From contig CAZQRW010000005.1 in NCBI GenBank assembly GCA_964596115.1, forward strand, positions 1 through 54,086: a DNA stretch of 54,086 bases, given 5' to 3'. This document shows, one piece after another, positions 1 to 8,041 of the stretch (position 1 is its first letter; every line of letters starts with the position of its first letter). Origin of the DNA: CAZQRW01 sp964596115. GTDB lineage: Bacteria > Hydrothermota > UBA3072 > B12-G15. The translations under genes were made by a program, and so were the position numbers. The notes below the pieces were generated by a model. It saw only the letters and a program-made list of their open reading frames with translations. It had not been told where the DNA came from and did no database searches.

Positions 1-20
1 CTCCAGAAAAGGAGGTATAA

Positions 21-110
21 ATGGGGTTAAAGATGAGTGAGAGAAAGGCAATTACCAAGGAAGTAGCGAGGAAGTATAAGAAAACGAAGAAGGGAAGACG
101 AAGCATGAAG
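21..110 (+). pseudogene. Truncated transposase/integrase N-terminus (IS relic)
   Basis: A strong Shine-Dalgarno site (AGGAGG) precedes an ATG at 21, with a second in-frame ATG at 33. The peptide starting MSERKAITKEVARKYKK resembles, from memory, the N-terminus of a family of integrase-core transposases common in environmental genomes. That family normally continues for several hundred residues with a DDE catalytic core. Here similarity ends after about 25 codons. The frame then runs through low-complexity DNA and repeat sequence to a stop at 357-359, so the 112-residue reading frame as a whole is not a credible protein. I read it as a decayed insertion-sequence end. The exact break point is approximate. 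Confidence 0.5.
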
Positions 111-358
111 AATGAAGAATGGAGAAGGAAGAATAGAAGGACACCCTCCCTTAATCCCTCCCATCAAGGGAGGGAAACTTCCTCTCCATCTCTCCCCCTC
201 GAAGGGGGAGATAAAAGTGAGGGTGAAGGAATAATGAAGGATGAAAAACGAAGAAGGAAGGATGGAGAATGGAGAAAAAAACTTTTCCACTTCTCCACTT
301 TAGGGGTAAAAATGACCTCCTCGCCCTTGAAGGGAGAGGATAGAGGTGAGGGTGAATG
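111..358. repeat. Cluster of short palindromic G/C-rich repeats in purine-rich low-complexity DNA
   Basis: Three related imperfect palindromes lie here. The first (about 144-176) has CCCTCCC and GGGAGGG arms. The second (about 190-226) has CTCCCCCTC-GAAGGGGGAG arms followed by GTGAGGGTGAA. The third (about 312-356) has CGCCCTTGAAGGGAGAGG followed by GAGGTGAGGGTGAA. They are separated by degenerate repeats of the GAAGAATG/GGAGAATGG type. The shared CTTGAAGGG core and GTGAGGGTGAA tail indicate one repeat family. No gene is supported here. Such elements can form hairpins in RNA or DNA and are typically dispersed in intergenic regions. Confidence 0.7.
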
Positions 359-379
359 AAAGGTAGCAAGAAAATTATA

Positions 380-407
380 TTGACAAAAATTTTTTTTGCG
401 TTAAAAT
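380..407 (+). promoter_or_regulatory. Promoter, TTGACA-N16-TAAAAT, leaderless
   Basis: The -35 box TTGACA (380-385) and -10 box TAAAAT (402-407) are separated by 16 bp. The predicted start site is at about 414, the first base of the ATG of the following gene. There is no Shine-Dalgarno sequence, which fits a leaderless transcript. Confidence 0.65.
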
Positions 408-413
408 CAACAA

Positions 414-2471
414 ATGGTTATGGACTATAAATCATGGGATATCAAAAAGAAACTGGGTTATTTGGAGATTATTCTTAATGTATTATTATTAACAATTTTT
501 GTCCCTCTATTGAAAATAAAATTTTCCTATCTTCTTTTTGTTTTTTTCTTTGCTGGATTACTATTTCGTTGGAAACCGCTACCATTACGAAAATATTCGT
601 ATTTAACCCTGTCCAACTCAATTTCTATTCTTCTGTATCTGCTTTATGGGCCTGTTAGTGCCGCCTTCTGGATATTCATCTTTTTAACATTGGCAGATCT
701 AATTTTCAAAAAAGGACTGTTACAAGCCTTAATAAATGGCTCGGCATATGCGCTATCAATCTTCATTGCAGGGATGATATTTGGTTCTCATATAATGGAC
801 CATTGGATGTTACTATTTCTATTTTTCCCCTGTCATTATTTATTACAAAACGGTGTATTCTTTTATCTTTCCGAATTCCTCTCAAGGAAAACTGAAAAGC
901 AGGAAGTCATTTATATACATTTTTGGGAATCATTTTATTATATACTCGTTATCATTATTTCTGTTACAGGTTACTATGTGATAAGAAAGCCCAGTATGTT
1001 AAATATTACACTTTTCCTCATTGGATTTTTATTACTCAGATGGTTTGTGAGAGAAATTTCCTCTAAAGCAATAGAGGGGGAGATATATAGGGACCTTATA
1101 AAGCTTCAATCAGAAGTAATGAGAAAATCTTTTGATCAGACTCTTGAAGCAGTTGTTTCATTTTCCAGGAGGTATGTAGATTGGACGGGATTCAACATCG
1201 GTAAGGTTGACCATGAAAAAAAGGTTATCAATTTTATATATAGTACTGCAGGAGAATTTGGAGAGTATGGGACTCTTCCGATAACAAAAGGAATAACAGG
1301 TAAATGCGTTCGTGAAGGCAAGGCAATTATTGTTCAAAACACAGGTTTCTCAAAGGATTATATAGCCTTAAGAAGTGACGTGAAATCTGAAATGGCTTTA
1401 CCATTAATTTCTGAAGATAAAGTTATTGGGGTAATAGACTTTGAACATAGGTTGCCTAATGCATTCACAGAAAAAGAGGTCGAATACGCTAAATTTTTTT
1501 CCTCCCAAATATCATTTGCATTTCAGACAAACATTGCGCTTCAGCCTCTTGTTAAGGCTTCCATTAATCTTAGAGAATTTACTGATAAGGCATATGAGGC
1601 AACAAATCAAACGAGGGAAAAGATGGGTTATATGTTGCGACAGATGGAAGATATTATCAAAGGAGGGGAGAGCCAAATTTCTTCGCTTCAAGAAGTTGAG
1701 AAAGTTCTGGAAGCCCTTGTTGCTTCACATGAGAATATAAAATCTTTAAGAGAGGGTATTTTCAAGAAAATAGAAGATTTTTATGATATAGTTGAGAAAA
1801 GTAAAGGACGTATTGAAGAGAATCTTAAGAGCCTGAATGAGATTTCTGAAGCTATAGAATCTGTAGAAGAAACTGTTGGATCACTGAAAACTTTCTCTGG
1901 TGGTATAATGGATATAACAAACTCCTCAAAGGAGATTGCAGAGGACACATCCCTTCTTGCATTAAATGCATCCATTGAAGCTGCAAGGATTACGAGTTCA
2001 TCAAGTGCTTTTTCGGTAATTGCAGAAGAGATAAATAACCTTGCAAAGACCGCTTCAAATAATTCTGATCAGATTTCCAAACATACAGAATCGATTATTG
2101 AGACCGTAAATGATCTTTCAAACAAAACAACACATGTAGTAGAAACAACGAGAAATATCGAGGTTGCCTCATCGTCAATAATGGAACAATTCGGACACAT
2201 CACTGAGAAGTTATCGTTGCTCAAGGATAGTTATAGTCAAACAATAGAAGTGGCAAAGCGGGAAATACAGAATATAGAAGATCTTAGGAAGGGAGTTAAG
2301 GAAGCAGTTGCAGTTAGCGAGGGTAATATAGAATACATAAGATCAGCCGATAAAATGCTCCAGGATCAAAATCTTATTATTGCGAACCTAAACAAGGATA
2401 TTAAAACACTCAAGGATTCAGCAGATAGATTAAATTCTATTGTTACAGAGTTCAGACTAAACCTTCAGTGA
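414..2471 (+). CDS. Membrane-anchored GAF / methyl-accepting-chemotaxis-like signalling protein
   Basis: 685 residues. Residues about 15-215 are very hydrophobic, with some six to seven predicted membrane spans and no large periplasmic sensor. Residues about 230-375 form a GAF-type domain (GITGKCVREGKAIIV, then SEMALPLISEDKVIGVIDFE). The rest is a long helical coiled coil carrying the chemoreceptor hairpin (SLLALNASIEAAR then FSVIAEEINNLAKTAS at about residues 515-550). The tip is unusual: the near-invariant GE-x-GRGF segment of chemoreceptors is replaced by ITSSSSAFS, so CheA/CheW coupling is doubtful. No che genes are nearby. A second ATG lies at 420. Promoter geometry puts the transcript start on the ATG at 414. 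The sensory ligand is unknown. Confidence 0.8.
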   Translation: MVMDYKSWDIKKKLGYLEIILNVLLLTIFVPLLKIKFSYLLFVFFFAGLLFRWKPLPLRKYSYLTLSNSISILLYLLYGPVSAAFWIFIFLTLADLIFKKGLLQALINGSAYALSIFIAGMIFGSHIMDHWMLLFLFFPCHYLLQNGVFFYLSEFLSRKTEKQEVIYIHFWESFYYILVIIISVTGYYVIRKPSMLNITLFLIGFLLLRWFVREISSKAIEGEIYRDLIKLQSEVMRKSFDQTLEAVVSFSRRYVDWTGFNIGKVDHEKKVINFIYSTAGEFGEYGTLPITKGITGKCVREGKAIIVQNTGFSKDYIALRSDVKSEMALPLISEDKVIGVIDFEHRLPNAFTEKEVEYAKFFSSQISFAFQTNIALQPLVKASINLREFTDKAYEATNQTREKMGYMLRQMEDIIKGGESQISSLQEVEKVLEALVASHENIKSLREGIFKKIEDFYDIVEKSKGRIEENLKSLNEISEAIESVEETVGSLKTFSGGIMDITNSSKEIAEDTSLLALNASIEAARITSSSSAFSVIAEEINNLAKTASNNSDQISKHTESIIETVNDLSNKTTHVVETTRNIEVASSSIMEQFGHITEKLSLLKDSYSQTIEVAKREIQNIEDLRKGVKEAVAVSEGNIEYIRSADKMLQDQNLIIANLNKDIKTLKDSADRLNSIVTEFRLNLQ

Positions 2472-2505
2472 TTACAATCAAACAATATTACATTATTCTT
2501 TATTT

Positions 2506-3159
2506 TCACTCTTCTTTTCCTAATATTAATGGCTTATTTATATTTATAATAAATTCCCCATCTGAAGGAAGTAAATGCTTAAACTGAAGGCTGAGCAATC
2601 GTTTAATAGATTTTTCTGCCAATAAAGGGTTGCAATAAAATGTAGGGTTTGGTTTCCGAATGCGCCCTCCCTTTACCTGAAGGCTGTCGCCTGTAAATAG
2701 AATTTTCCTTTCTTTACTGTAAAGCGATATTGAACCTGGGGTGTGACCAGGGGTATGGATCACTTTTAATCCCTCTAACACAGGAAATTCATACCCTTCC
2801 TTGAGGGTTTGGATATCTCCAATGCTGCTTTGGTATTTTAGACTGATGTAATCCAGAAATTTGTATATCTTGCTTGCCTTTGGGTAGACTTTTCTGAAAT
2901 GGTAGACATCCAAAAAATGGATGAACGGGATACTCCCAAAATAATTGGCGATAATATTCACGCCTCCTGTATGATCAGGGTGATAATGAGTTAAAATTAT
3001 AAAATCAAGCTTGTTTGTTTTATTTTTTATGTAAGTTATAATCCTTTTTGCGTTTAATCTGAAGCCTGTATCAATAAGAACAACTATATCTTCTGTAATT
3101 AGATAGACATTATTATAAAAGATTTTATCAATTCTATGGATATTTTTAAGGATTTCCAT
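2506..3159 (-). CDS. MBL-fold metallo-hydrolase
   Basis: 217 residues with the metallo-beta-lactamase fold. The HxHxDH motif is present as HYHPDH at 58-63, HTPGH places a ligand at H139, and FTGD gives D158. The usual last metal-binding His of glyoxalase-II-like relatives is not seen: the corresponding stretch reads LLPSDG (about 197-201). The second metal site may therefore be altered. The gene is the last of the leftward hut/TPR run, 22 bp after the 604-residue TPR gene, and lacks a clear ribosome binding site. The substrate cannot be predicted; a general thioester or phosphodiester hydrolase is possible. Confidence 0.8.
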   Translation of the reverse strand: MEILKNIHRIDKIFYNNVYLITEDIVVLIDTGFRLNAKRIITYIKNKTNKLDFIILTHYHPDHTGGVNIIANYFGSIPFIHFLDVYHFRKVYPKASKIYKFLDYISLKYQSSIGDIQTLKEGYEFPVLEGLKVIHTPGHTPGSISLYSKERKILFTGDSLQVKGGRIRKPNPTFYCNPLLAEKSIKRLLSLQFKHLLPSDGEFIININKPLILGKEE

Positions 3160-3181
3160 TTGATTACAGAAACTATAAGGG

Positions 3182-4996
3182 CTAAGGTTTCTTGGAATGT
3201 GTAAGCTTCGTGCTGAGTTCTTTTATTTTTTTCTTTACATCTCCAAAATTAGGATTTACTTTTACTATTGTCTTAAATTCTTTTAAGGCCTTAGGAGTAT
3301 CACCCTGCTTAAGGTAGAGATCCCCAAGATGATAATGGAAGGCGAGCAGTGTCTCAATAGATTGCCCCTTTTCTCTCTCAAGTGTTTTTCGATATATCGC
3401 TTCGGCTAATTTCGGTTCCCCCTTTTCCTCATAGCAAATTCCAAGCATCTCGAGGGATTTCAATTTTTCCTTTTCACCCCTCATCGCAATTTTAAACTCC
3501 CTGATGGCTTCATCTAAAAGTCCCATTTCTTTATATGTAAACCCAAGGTCATAGTGGCTACTGTAGTCTTCAGCAGAGATACTTTCAAATACCTTTTGTT
3601 TGAATTGTGCCAGGAGGGATTCTATGTTTTCCTCACCTTCTATTATCGCTGCTTCTTCTTTGTTTTTTTCTTCTTTTACCTCTGTAGCACTCTCTTCTTC
3701 CAGTAGTTTATCAAAATCAATGCTGGCAAGTATTTCCTCGCCTTTCGGGATTTCTATTTCCGTTACAACACCTTCTTCCTGGAGAATATTCAATAACTCA
3801 GGATTGTCAGGTGCAAGTTTCTTTACTTTCTCAAGGGTTTTTTTTGCCTCTTCCGTTGCCCCTCTATTTTTGAGACATTCATAGAGAGATATATATGCTG
3901 TTGTCGCCTCAGCAGTATTGCCTTCTTTAAGTGCAATCTGGATTAGTCTTTGGCGTGATCGTAACCCATATGGTTTAAGGTCAGCAATTTTTTTATAGAG
4001 TTCCTTTGCCTTATCAAAATTGTTAATTTCAAAGAAATAATCAGCGGCTTTGGTATAGTATTCTACAGCTTCTTCTATGGATTGAACAGATTCATACAGT
4101 TCGCCCAGGGTAACCCAATCAACCCAATCGGTAACAGATCTCTCTATTGTTTCAATGCCAGGTTCAGGTATGTTGGAAATATTTTGAGGAGTGCTCTCAT
4201 TCAGGATTGATTCAAGCTTTTCAGAGCCTTCCTTCTCTTTTTCGGTTTCAAGTGGGGCTACTTCAGGTTTTGATGGCATTGTTTTGGCTTTGGAGCTCTC
4301 CTTTTTGGTTTTTTCCTCTTCAAATATTGTTTTAGATTGCTCAAATATTACTTCGGCACCTGGCGTAGTAGATTTTTCTTTTTTGGAAGGTGTTTTTCCA
4401 CCTATTTGAATAATTTTTTTCTGAACTTGATCAGCATCATCCACTCTTCCTTGCTCTCTGTAAATCTTCTCAACCTCTTTTAATTGTTCAATGGCATCGG
4501 TATTTTTGTTTTGAGATAAAAATATTTCAGCCAGTTTCATTCTTGTATCTGTTTTTTTAGGTGTAAGTTCGATGATCTTCTTATATGTTTCAAGAACACC
4601 GTCTATATCCCCTTCTTTTTTATATTTTTCAGCGAGTGAATAGTAAGAACTAATTGCATCACCAATGAGACCTTGTTTTGAGTATAATCTTGCAAGGGTC
4701 TCGTTTAGTTGCAGTTCATCCTCTCCTAATTTCAATAACTTTTGAGCTACCGCAATAGCATTGGGATAATAATCCAGCTTTTCATATCCTTCGAGAGAAT
4801 TCCAGAGCAATTCTTTTGCTTTTGAAGTATTTCCTGCTTTTTTAAATACTTCTCCAGCCTCATTTAGTATGGCTGGATCCTCCGGCGATAGCTCAAGTAT
4901 CTTTTCGTATATACTTGTCGCTTCCTGGAGCTTATTTTTTGCAAGATAAGTTTTTGCTTTTATTTTGAGATTGTTTATTTTTTCAGTCTTTCCCAT
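3182..4996 (-). CDS. Large tetratricopeptide-repeat protein
   Basis: 604 residues with no signal peptide or membrane span. TPR-type helical repeats fill residues about 10-195 (for example ILNEAGEVFKKAGNTSKAKEL) and about 295-410. Another block lies at about 480-595 (LGDLYLKQGDTPKALKEFK). The repeats are separated by charged, Lys/Glu/Ser-rich linkers at about 205-290 and 415-470. TPR proteins act as protein-interaction scaffolds. It starts 6 bp after the stop codon of the ExeA-like ATPase gene, so the two are surely co-transcribed. The pairing suggests a scaffold for, or regulated by, that ATPase. Its specific role is unknown. Confidence 0.8.
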   Translation of the reverse strand: MGKTEKINNLKIKAKTYLAKNKLQEATSIYEKILELSPEDPAILNEAGEVFKKAGNTSKAKELLWNSLEGYEKLDYYPNAIAVAQKLLKLGEDELQLNETLARLYSKQGLIGDAISSYYSLAEKYKKEGDIDGVLETYKKIIELTPKKTDTRMKLAEIFLSQNKNTDAIEQLKEVEKIYREQGRVDDADQVQKKIIQIGGKTPSKKEKSTTPGAEVIFEQSKTIFEEEKTKKESSKAKTMPSKPEVAPLETEKEKEGSEKLESILNESTPQNISNIPEPGIETIERSVTDWVDWVTLGELYESVQSIEEAVEYYTKAADYFFEINNFDKAKELYKKIADLKPYGLRSRQRLIQIALKEGNTAEATTAYISLYECLKNRGATEEAKKTLEKVKKLAPDNPELLNILQEEGVVTEIEIPKGEEILASIDFDKLLEEESATEVKEEKNKEEAAIIEGEENIESLLAQFKQKVFESISAEDYSSHYDLGFTYKEMGLLDEAIREFKIAMRGEKEKLKSLEMLGICYEEKGEPKLAEAIYRKTLEREKGQSIETLLAFHYHLGDLYLKQGDTPKALKEFKTIVKVNPNFGDVKKKIKELSTKLTHSKKP

Positions 4997-5002
4997 ATTT
5001 CT

Positions 5003-5815
5003 TCACAGCCCCATTTCTTCGCATATTCTCTCTATAATTTCTTCATCGATTGGCTTTTTCTTTAAAAATGCACCTTCAAGAAGGGCATTATCTGCAATTA
5101 CATTGATCACCCTCGGGACTCCATTGCTGTGTTCATATATTGATTCTATCGCAGATGAAGTAAAGACTTCTCCATTTACCCCAGATTGTTTAATTCTGAA
5201 TTTGATATATTCCTTTGCTGAATTGGAGGATAAAGAGGATAATTTGATAACCGATGAAATACGTTGATAAAGAGAGGGATTATTCTTTAAATTTTCAAGT
5301 AGTTCAGGCATACCTGTCAAAATAATAGATATAAGTCGAGAGCCTACAAGTTCAAGGTTTAAGAGCCCTCTCAGTTCTTCCAAAACTTCAGGGTCGACTA
5401 TATTATTTGCTTCATCTATAATTAGAACTGATTTTTTTCCATCTCTATGTTTAGAATAGAGGAAATTTGTTATGTTTACAGAAATTTCTGTCCGTGAGCC
5501 ACTATCTGTATCTATCCCAAAAAGTTCAGCTATCTTCATAACAAACCAGTCTACATCAAAGTTTGGATGGGTTAAAATCATTAAACCTGTGAGGAAATCA
5601 CCATCTTTTTTTAATTCATTTAATATTTTGCGAGATAATGTAGTCTTTCCGCAACCTATTTTACCTGTAAGAATGCCCAGGCCCCTATTTCTTCTGGCAA
5701 TATGGAGAAGTTTTACAAGTGCCCTCGTGTGTTCTGGCCCACTATAAAAAATAGTAGGATCTGGTGTATCTGCAAAGGGCTCCTTCTTAAAACCAAAAAA
5801 AGATTCGTATTCCAT
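5003..5815 (-). CDS. ExeA/GspA-type AAA ATPase
   Basis: 270 residues. The N-terminus YESFFGFKKEPFADTPDP is typical of the ExeA/GspA family, whose members drive assembly of secretion or export machinery across the peptidoglycan. Walker A is GKIGCGKTT (about 51-59) and Walker B is VLIIDEAN (about 132-139). A sensor-like segment ISIILTGMPELLENL follows, and an AAA lid helical region (SNGVPRVINVIADNAL) lies near the end. No membrane segment or peptidoglycan-binding domain is visible, unlike full ExeA. AGGAGG lies a few bases before the ATG. It is sandwiched between two TPR genes. The closest functional analogues are ATPases paired with exopolysaccharide or pilus systems; this is inference. Confidence 0.82.
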   Translation of the reverse strand: MEYESFFGFKKEPFADTPDPTIFYSGPEHTRALVKLLHIARRNRGLGILTGKIGCGKTTLSRKILNELKKDGDFLTGLMILTHPNFDVDWFVMKIAELFGIDTDSGSRTEISVNITNFLYSKHRDGKKSVLIIDEANNIVDPEVLEELRGLLNLELVGSRLISIILTGMPELLENLKNNPSLYQRISSVIKLSSLSSNSAKEYIKFRIKQSGVNGEVFTSSAIESIYEHSNGVPRVINVIADNALLEGAFLKKKPIDEEIIERICEEMGL

Positions 5816-5823
5816 TTATCCTC

Positions 5824-6849
5824 CTATAGGAATATGATGTCATCTTCTTCAATCTTTGTTCTTGCAGGTTCTTTTGTCAATCTCCTGGATTTTCTCCTTT
5901 CTATTTTGGAGATCTTTTTCCCTGATGTCCCCTGTGGTTTTCTTGCATTGATTTCCTCATATTCAGGTTTTTCATTTCCACTTATTTTTGAGGATCTTTC
6001 AACAACTGGAGACAACTTCTTTTTAACGTCTCTGAAATCTGGATTTATTAGAAAAATTCTGTTGTAGAGGTTTGTTGCATCTTCTGTTTTTCCGCTCTGT
6101 TCCAGTAACTCGGCTATGTTATAGATTTTATTAAGTCTTTCTTCGCCAGCAAGATAGTTGTCAATGAGATTCAGTGCCTTACTATACTTCTCTTGTGAGA
6201 TAAGAACAGGAATCATCTCTTTTACTGCATCCATAACATGTTCTCCGTGTAATGAAATTACTTTATTTAACTCCTCTACACCCAGGTCAAGAAGCCCCTC
6301 GTTGATCAGTGATTTTGCAAGGTTAAGCCTCAAATTTTCTTCATCGGCAGGTAAAATGGGTATGTTTATTTCCTTAAGCCATGATAGGGATGGAATACCC
6401 AAGCCTTCAATATTTATTGACCTAACCTCTTTATCATCAGGATATTTTTCTTTCACCTTTTCCAGTATTTTTTTTGCCTTATCCATCTCTCCTTTAATAG
6501 CATGAGATTCAATTGCCCTTATGTAGTTTTGTTTTGCATCTTCAGGTGATCCGATATCCCACAGCAAATCAGCCATCTCGAGGTAGGATTGTGCATCAAA
6601 ATCTTCCATTGAAGGTTTTGCGATTTCCCTTACTGAATCTCTAATTTCTTCCGGGAATATACTAATAATCTCAGCGGCTTTTTCTGGTTTTCCTCCTTTT
6701 TCGAAGTATTCCAGAAGATATTTTACACCGTCATTTACAAGGCCATATTCAGCAAGTGCCTTTGCGAGTAAAAGTGAATTTTCAATATTACCGTCAGATA
6801 CGTACAATTTATATGAAATTATAAGAGAATTTAGAATTTCATTATCCAT
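5824..6849 (-). CDS. TPR-repeat protein
   Basis: 341 residues, soluble and helical. TPR-like repeats cover about 1-275 (for example LAKALAEYGLVNDGVKYLLEYFEKGGKPEKA, read in two pieces). They end with YNIAELLEQSGKTEDATNLYNRIFLINPDF. The C-terminal 65 residues are basic and disordered (SGKKISKIERRKSRRLTKEP). It overlaps the end of hutI by 8 bp and has GGAGGAGAG before the ATG. It lies 8 bp upstream of the ExeA-like ATPase gene. Likely a scaffold working with that ATPase; no enzymatic domain is seen. Confidence 0.75.
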   Translation of the reverse strand: MDNEILNSLIISYKLYVSDGNIENSLLLAKALAEYGLVNDGVKYLLEYFEKGGKPEKAAEIISIFPEEIRDSVREIAKPSMEDFDAQSYLEMADLLWDIGSPEDAKQNYIRAIESHAIKGEMDKAKKILEKVKEKYPDDKEVRSINIEGLGIPSLSWLKEINIPILPADEENLRLNLAKSLINEGLLDLGVEELNKVISLHGEHVMDAVKEMIPVLISQEKYSKALNLIDNYLAGEERLNKIYNIAELLEQSGKTEDATNLYNRIFLINPDFRDVKKKLSPVVERSSKISGNEKPEYEEINARKPQGTSGKKISKIERRKSRRLTKEPARTKIEEDDIIFL

Positions 6850-8041
6850 AGATCTCTCCTCCTTTTATTAATGTGCTTACAGGGTTCTCGCCAATCCAAT
6901 ATGGTATCTCTCGAAAATCTTTGTATTTTGTTATTACTATATCAGCATCTTTACCTTCTTCTATGCTCCCCTTTTTATCTCCTAATTTTGAGGCATATGC
7001 GGCATTTATAGTTATACCTGCTATGACCTCCTCTGGTGTGAGTCTATAGTGTATAGCACCAATGCTCCCAGCGATTGGAAGATATTTTAAGGGAGAAGAT
7101 CCAGGATTGAAATCCGAGCCTATCGCAATTGGAATACCCTTATCTCTAAATTGTTTTATAGGTGGTTTATCACTTCCAAGATAAAACGATGTGCCTGGTA
7201 GAAGAACAGCAATTGTCCCAGCCTTCGCCATAAGTTCTATGCCCTCCTTTGATGGATGGATAAGATGGTCAGCAGATATACATCCAATTTCACCAGCAAG
7301 TTCTGCACCACCACTTGATTTGATTTCATCTGCATGTATTTTACACATTAATTTATTTTTTTTGCATTCAATTAATATTTTTTTTGATTCATTCTTTGAA
7401 AAAAATCCATCCTCACAGAAAACATCGCAGAACTGTGCTAAATTATTTTCAGAGATGTAGGGAATAATTTCCAGAATCTCTCTTATGTAGTCATCTTTTT
7501 GTTTCTCAGGGGGAATGTCATGTGCACCAAGAAATGTAGGAACTATCGAGAATCCCTTTGAAATTGCCTTTTTAAATACCTTAAGCATTTTCAATTCTGT
7601 ATTTTTTTCCAGGCCATATCCTGATTTACACTCCACTGTACAAACACCCCACTTTTCCATGTCAATAAGGTTATTCTGGAGGTTATTATAAAGCTCTGTT
7701 TCACTTAAACTTCTTGTTTTTTTTACAGTGTCCATAATTCCACCGCCAGATTCCTTGATTTCCATATATGATTTTCCTTTAATTCTCATTTCAAATTCAT
7801 TAACCCTATTCCCCCCAAAAAGAGAATGTGTATGTGGATCAATAAAGGCAGGTAAAACTATTCTGCCATTGGCATCTATTTCAAATTTTGCATTTTGTTC
7901 TATCTTGCCTACCTTAGTAATTTTTTTATTTTTAATTCCAATATCATAGTTTTTTTTTATATTAAGATCTATATTTTTTCCTCTTTTTATTCCACCCTCA
8001 AGGCTTACTATGGTACCATTTCTAATAATAAGATCATACAT
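6842..8041 (-). CDS. hutI: Imidazolonepropionase
   Basis: 399 residues, the usual length. This amidohydrolase converts 4-imidazolone-5-propanoate to N-formimino-L-glutamate, the third step of histidine degradation. Diagnostic features are the metal-binding HTH of FIDPHTHSLFGGNR and the segment ECKSGYGL. Others are FLGAHDIPPE, the metal ligand in CKIHADEIKSSGGAELA, and GSDFNPGSSP. It overlaps hutU by 8 bp and has no clear Shine-Dalgarno site, so translation is probably coupled. hutH and the formiminoglutamate-processing gene are not in the window. Confidence 0.96.
   Translation of the reverse strand: MYDLIIRNGTIVSLEGGIKRGKNIDLNIKKNYDIGIKNKKITKVGKIEQNAKFEIDANGRIVLPAFIDPHTHSLFGGNRVNEFEMRIKGKSYMEIKESGGGIMDTVKKTRSLSETELYNNLQNNLIDMEKWGVCTVECKSGYGLEKNTELKMLKVFKKAISKGFSIVPTFLGAHDIPPEKQKDDYIREILEIIPYISENNLAQFCDVFCEDGFFSKNESKKILIECKKNKLMCKIHADEIKSSGGAELAGEIGCISADHLIHPSKEGIELMAKAGTIAVLLPGTSFYLGSDKPPIKQFRDKGIPIAIGSDFNPGSSPLKYLPIAGSIGAIHYRLTPEEVIAGITINAAYASKLGDKKGSIEEGKDADIVITKYKDFREIPYWIGENPVSTLIKGGEIYG

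Noticed and set aside
21..359. A 112-residue reading frame with a strong ribosome site taken as an intact gene
   Set aside because: After about 25 codons it reads through palindromic repeats and low-complexity DNA; only the N-terminal piece resembles a protein family.
5472..6067. Forward-strand frames antisense to the ExeA-like ATPase and TPR genes
   Set aside because: They have no ribosome site, no recognisable domain, and mirror the codon pattern of the reverse-strand genes.
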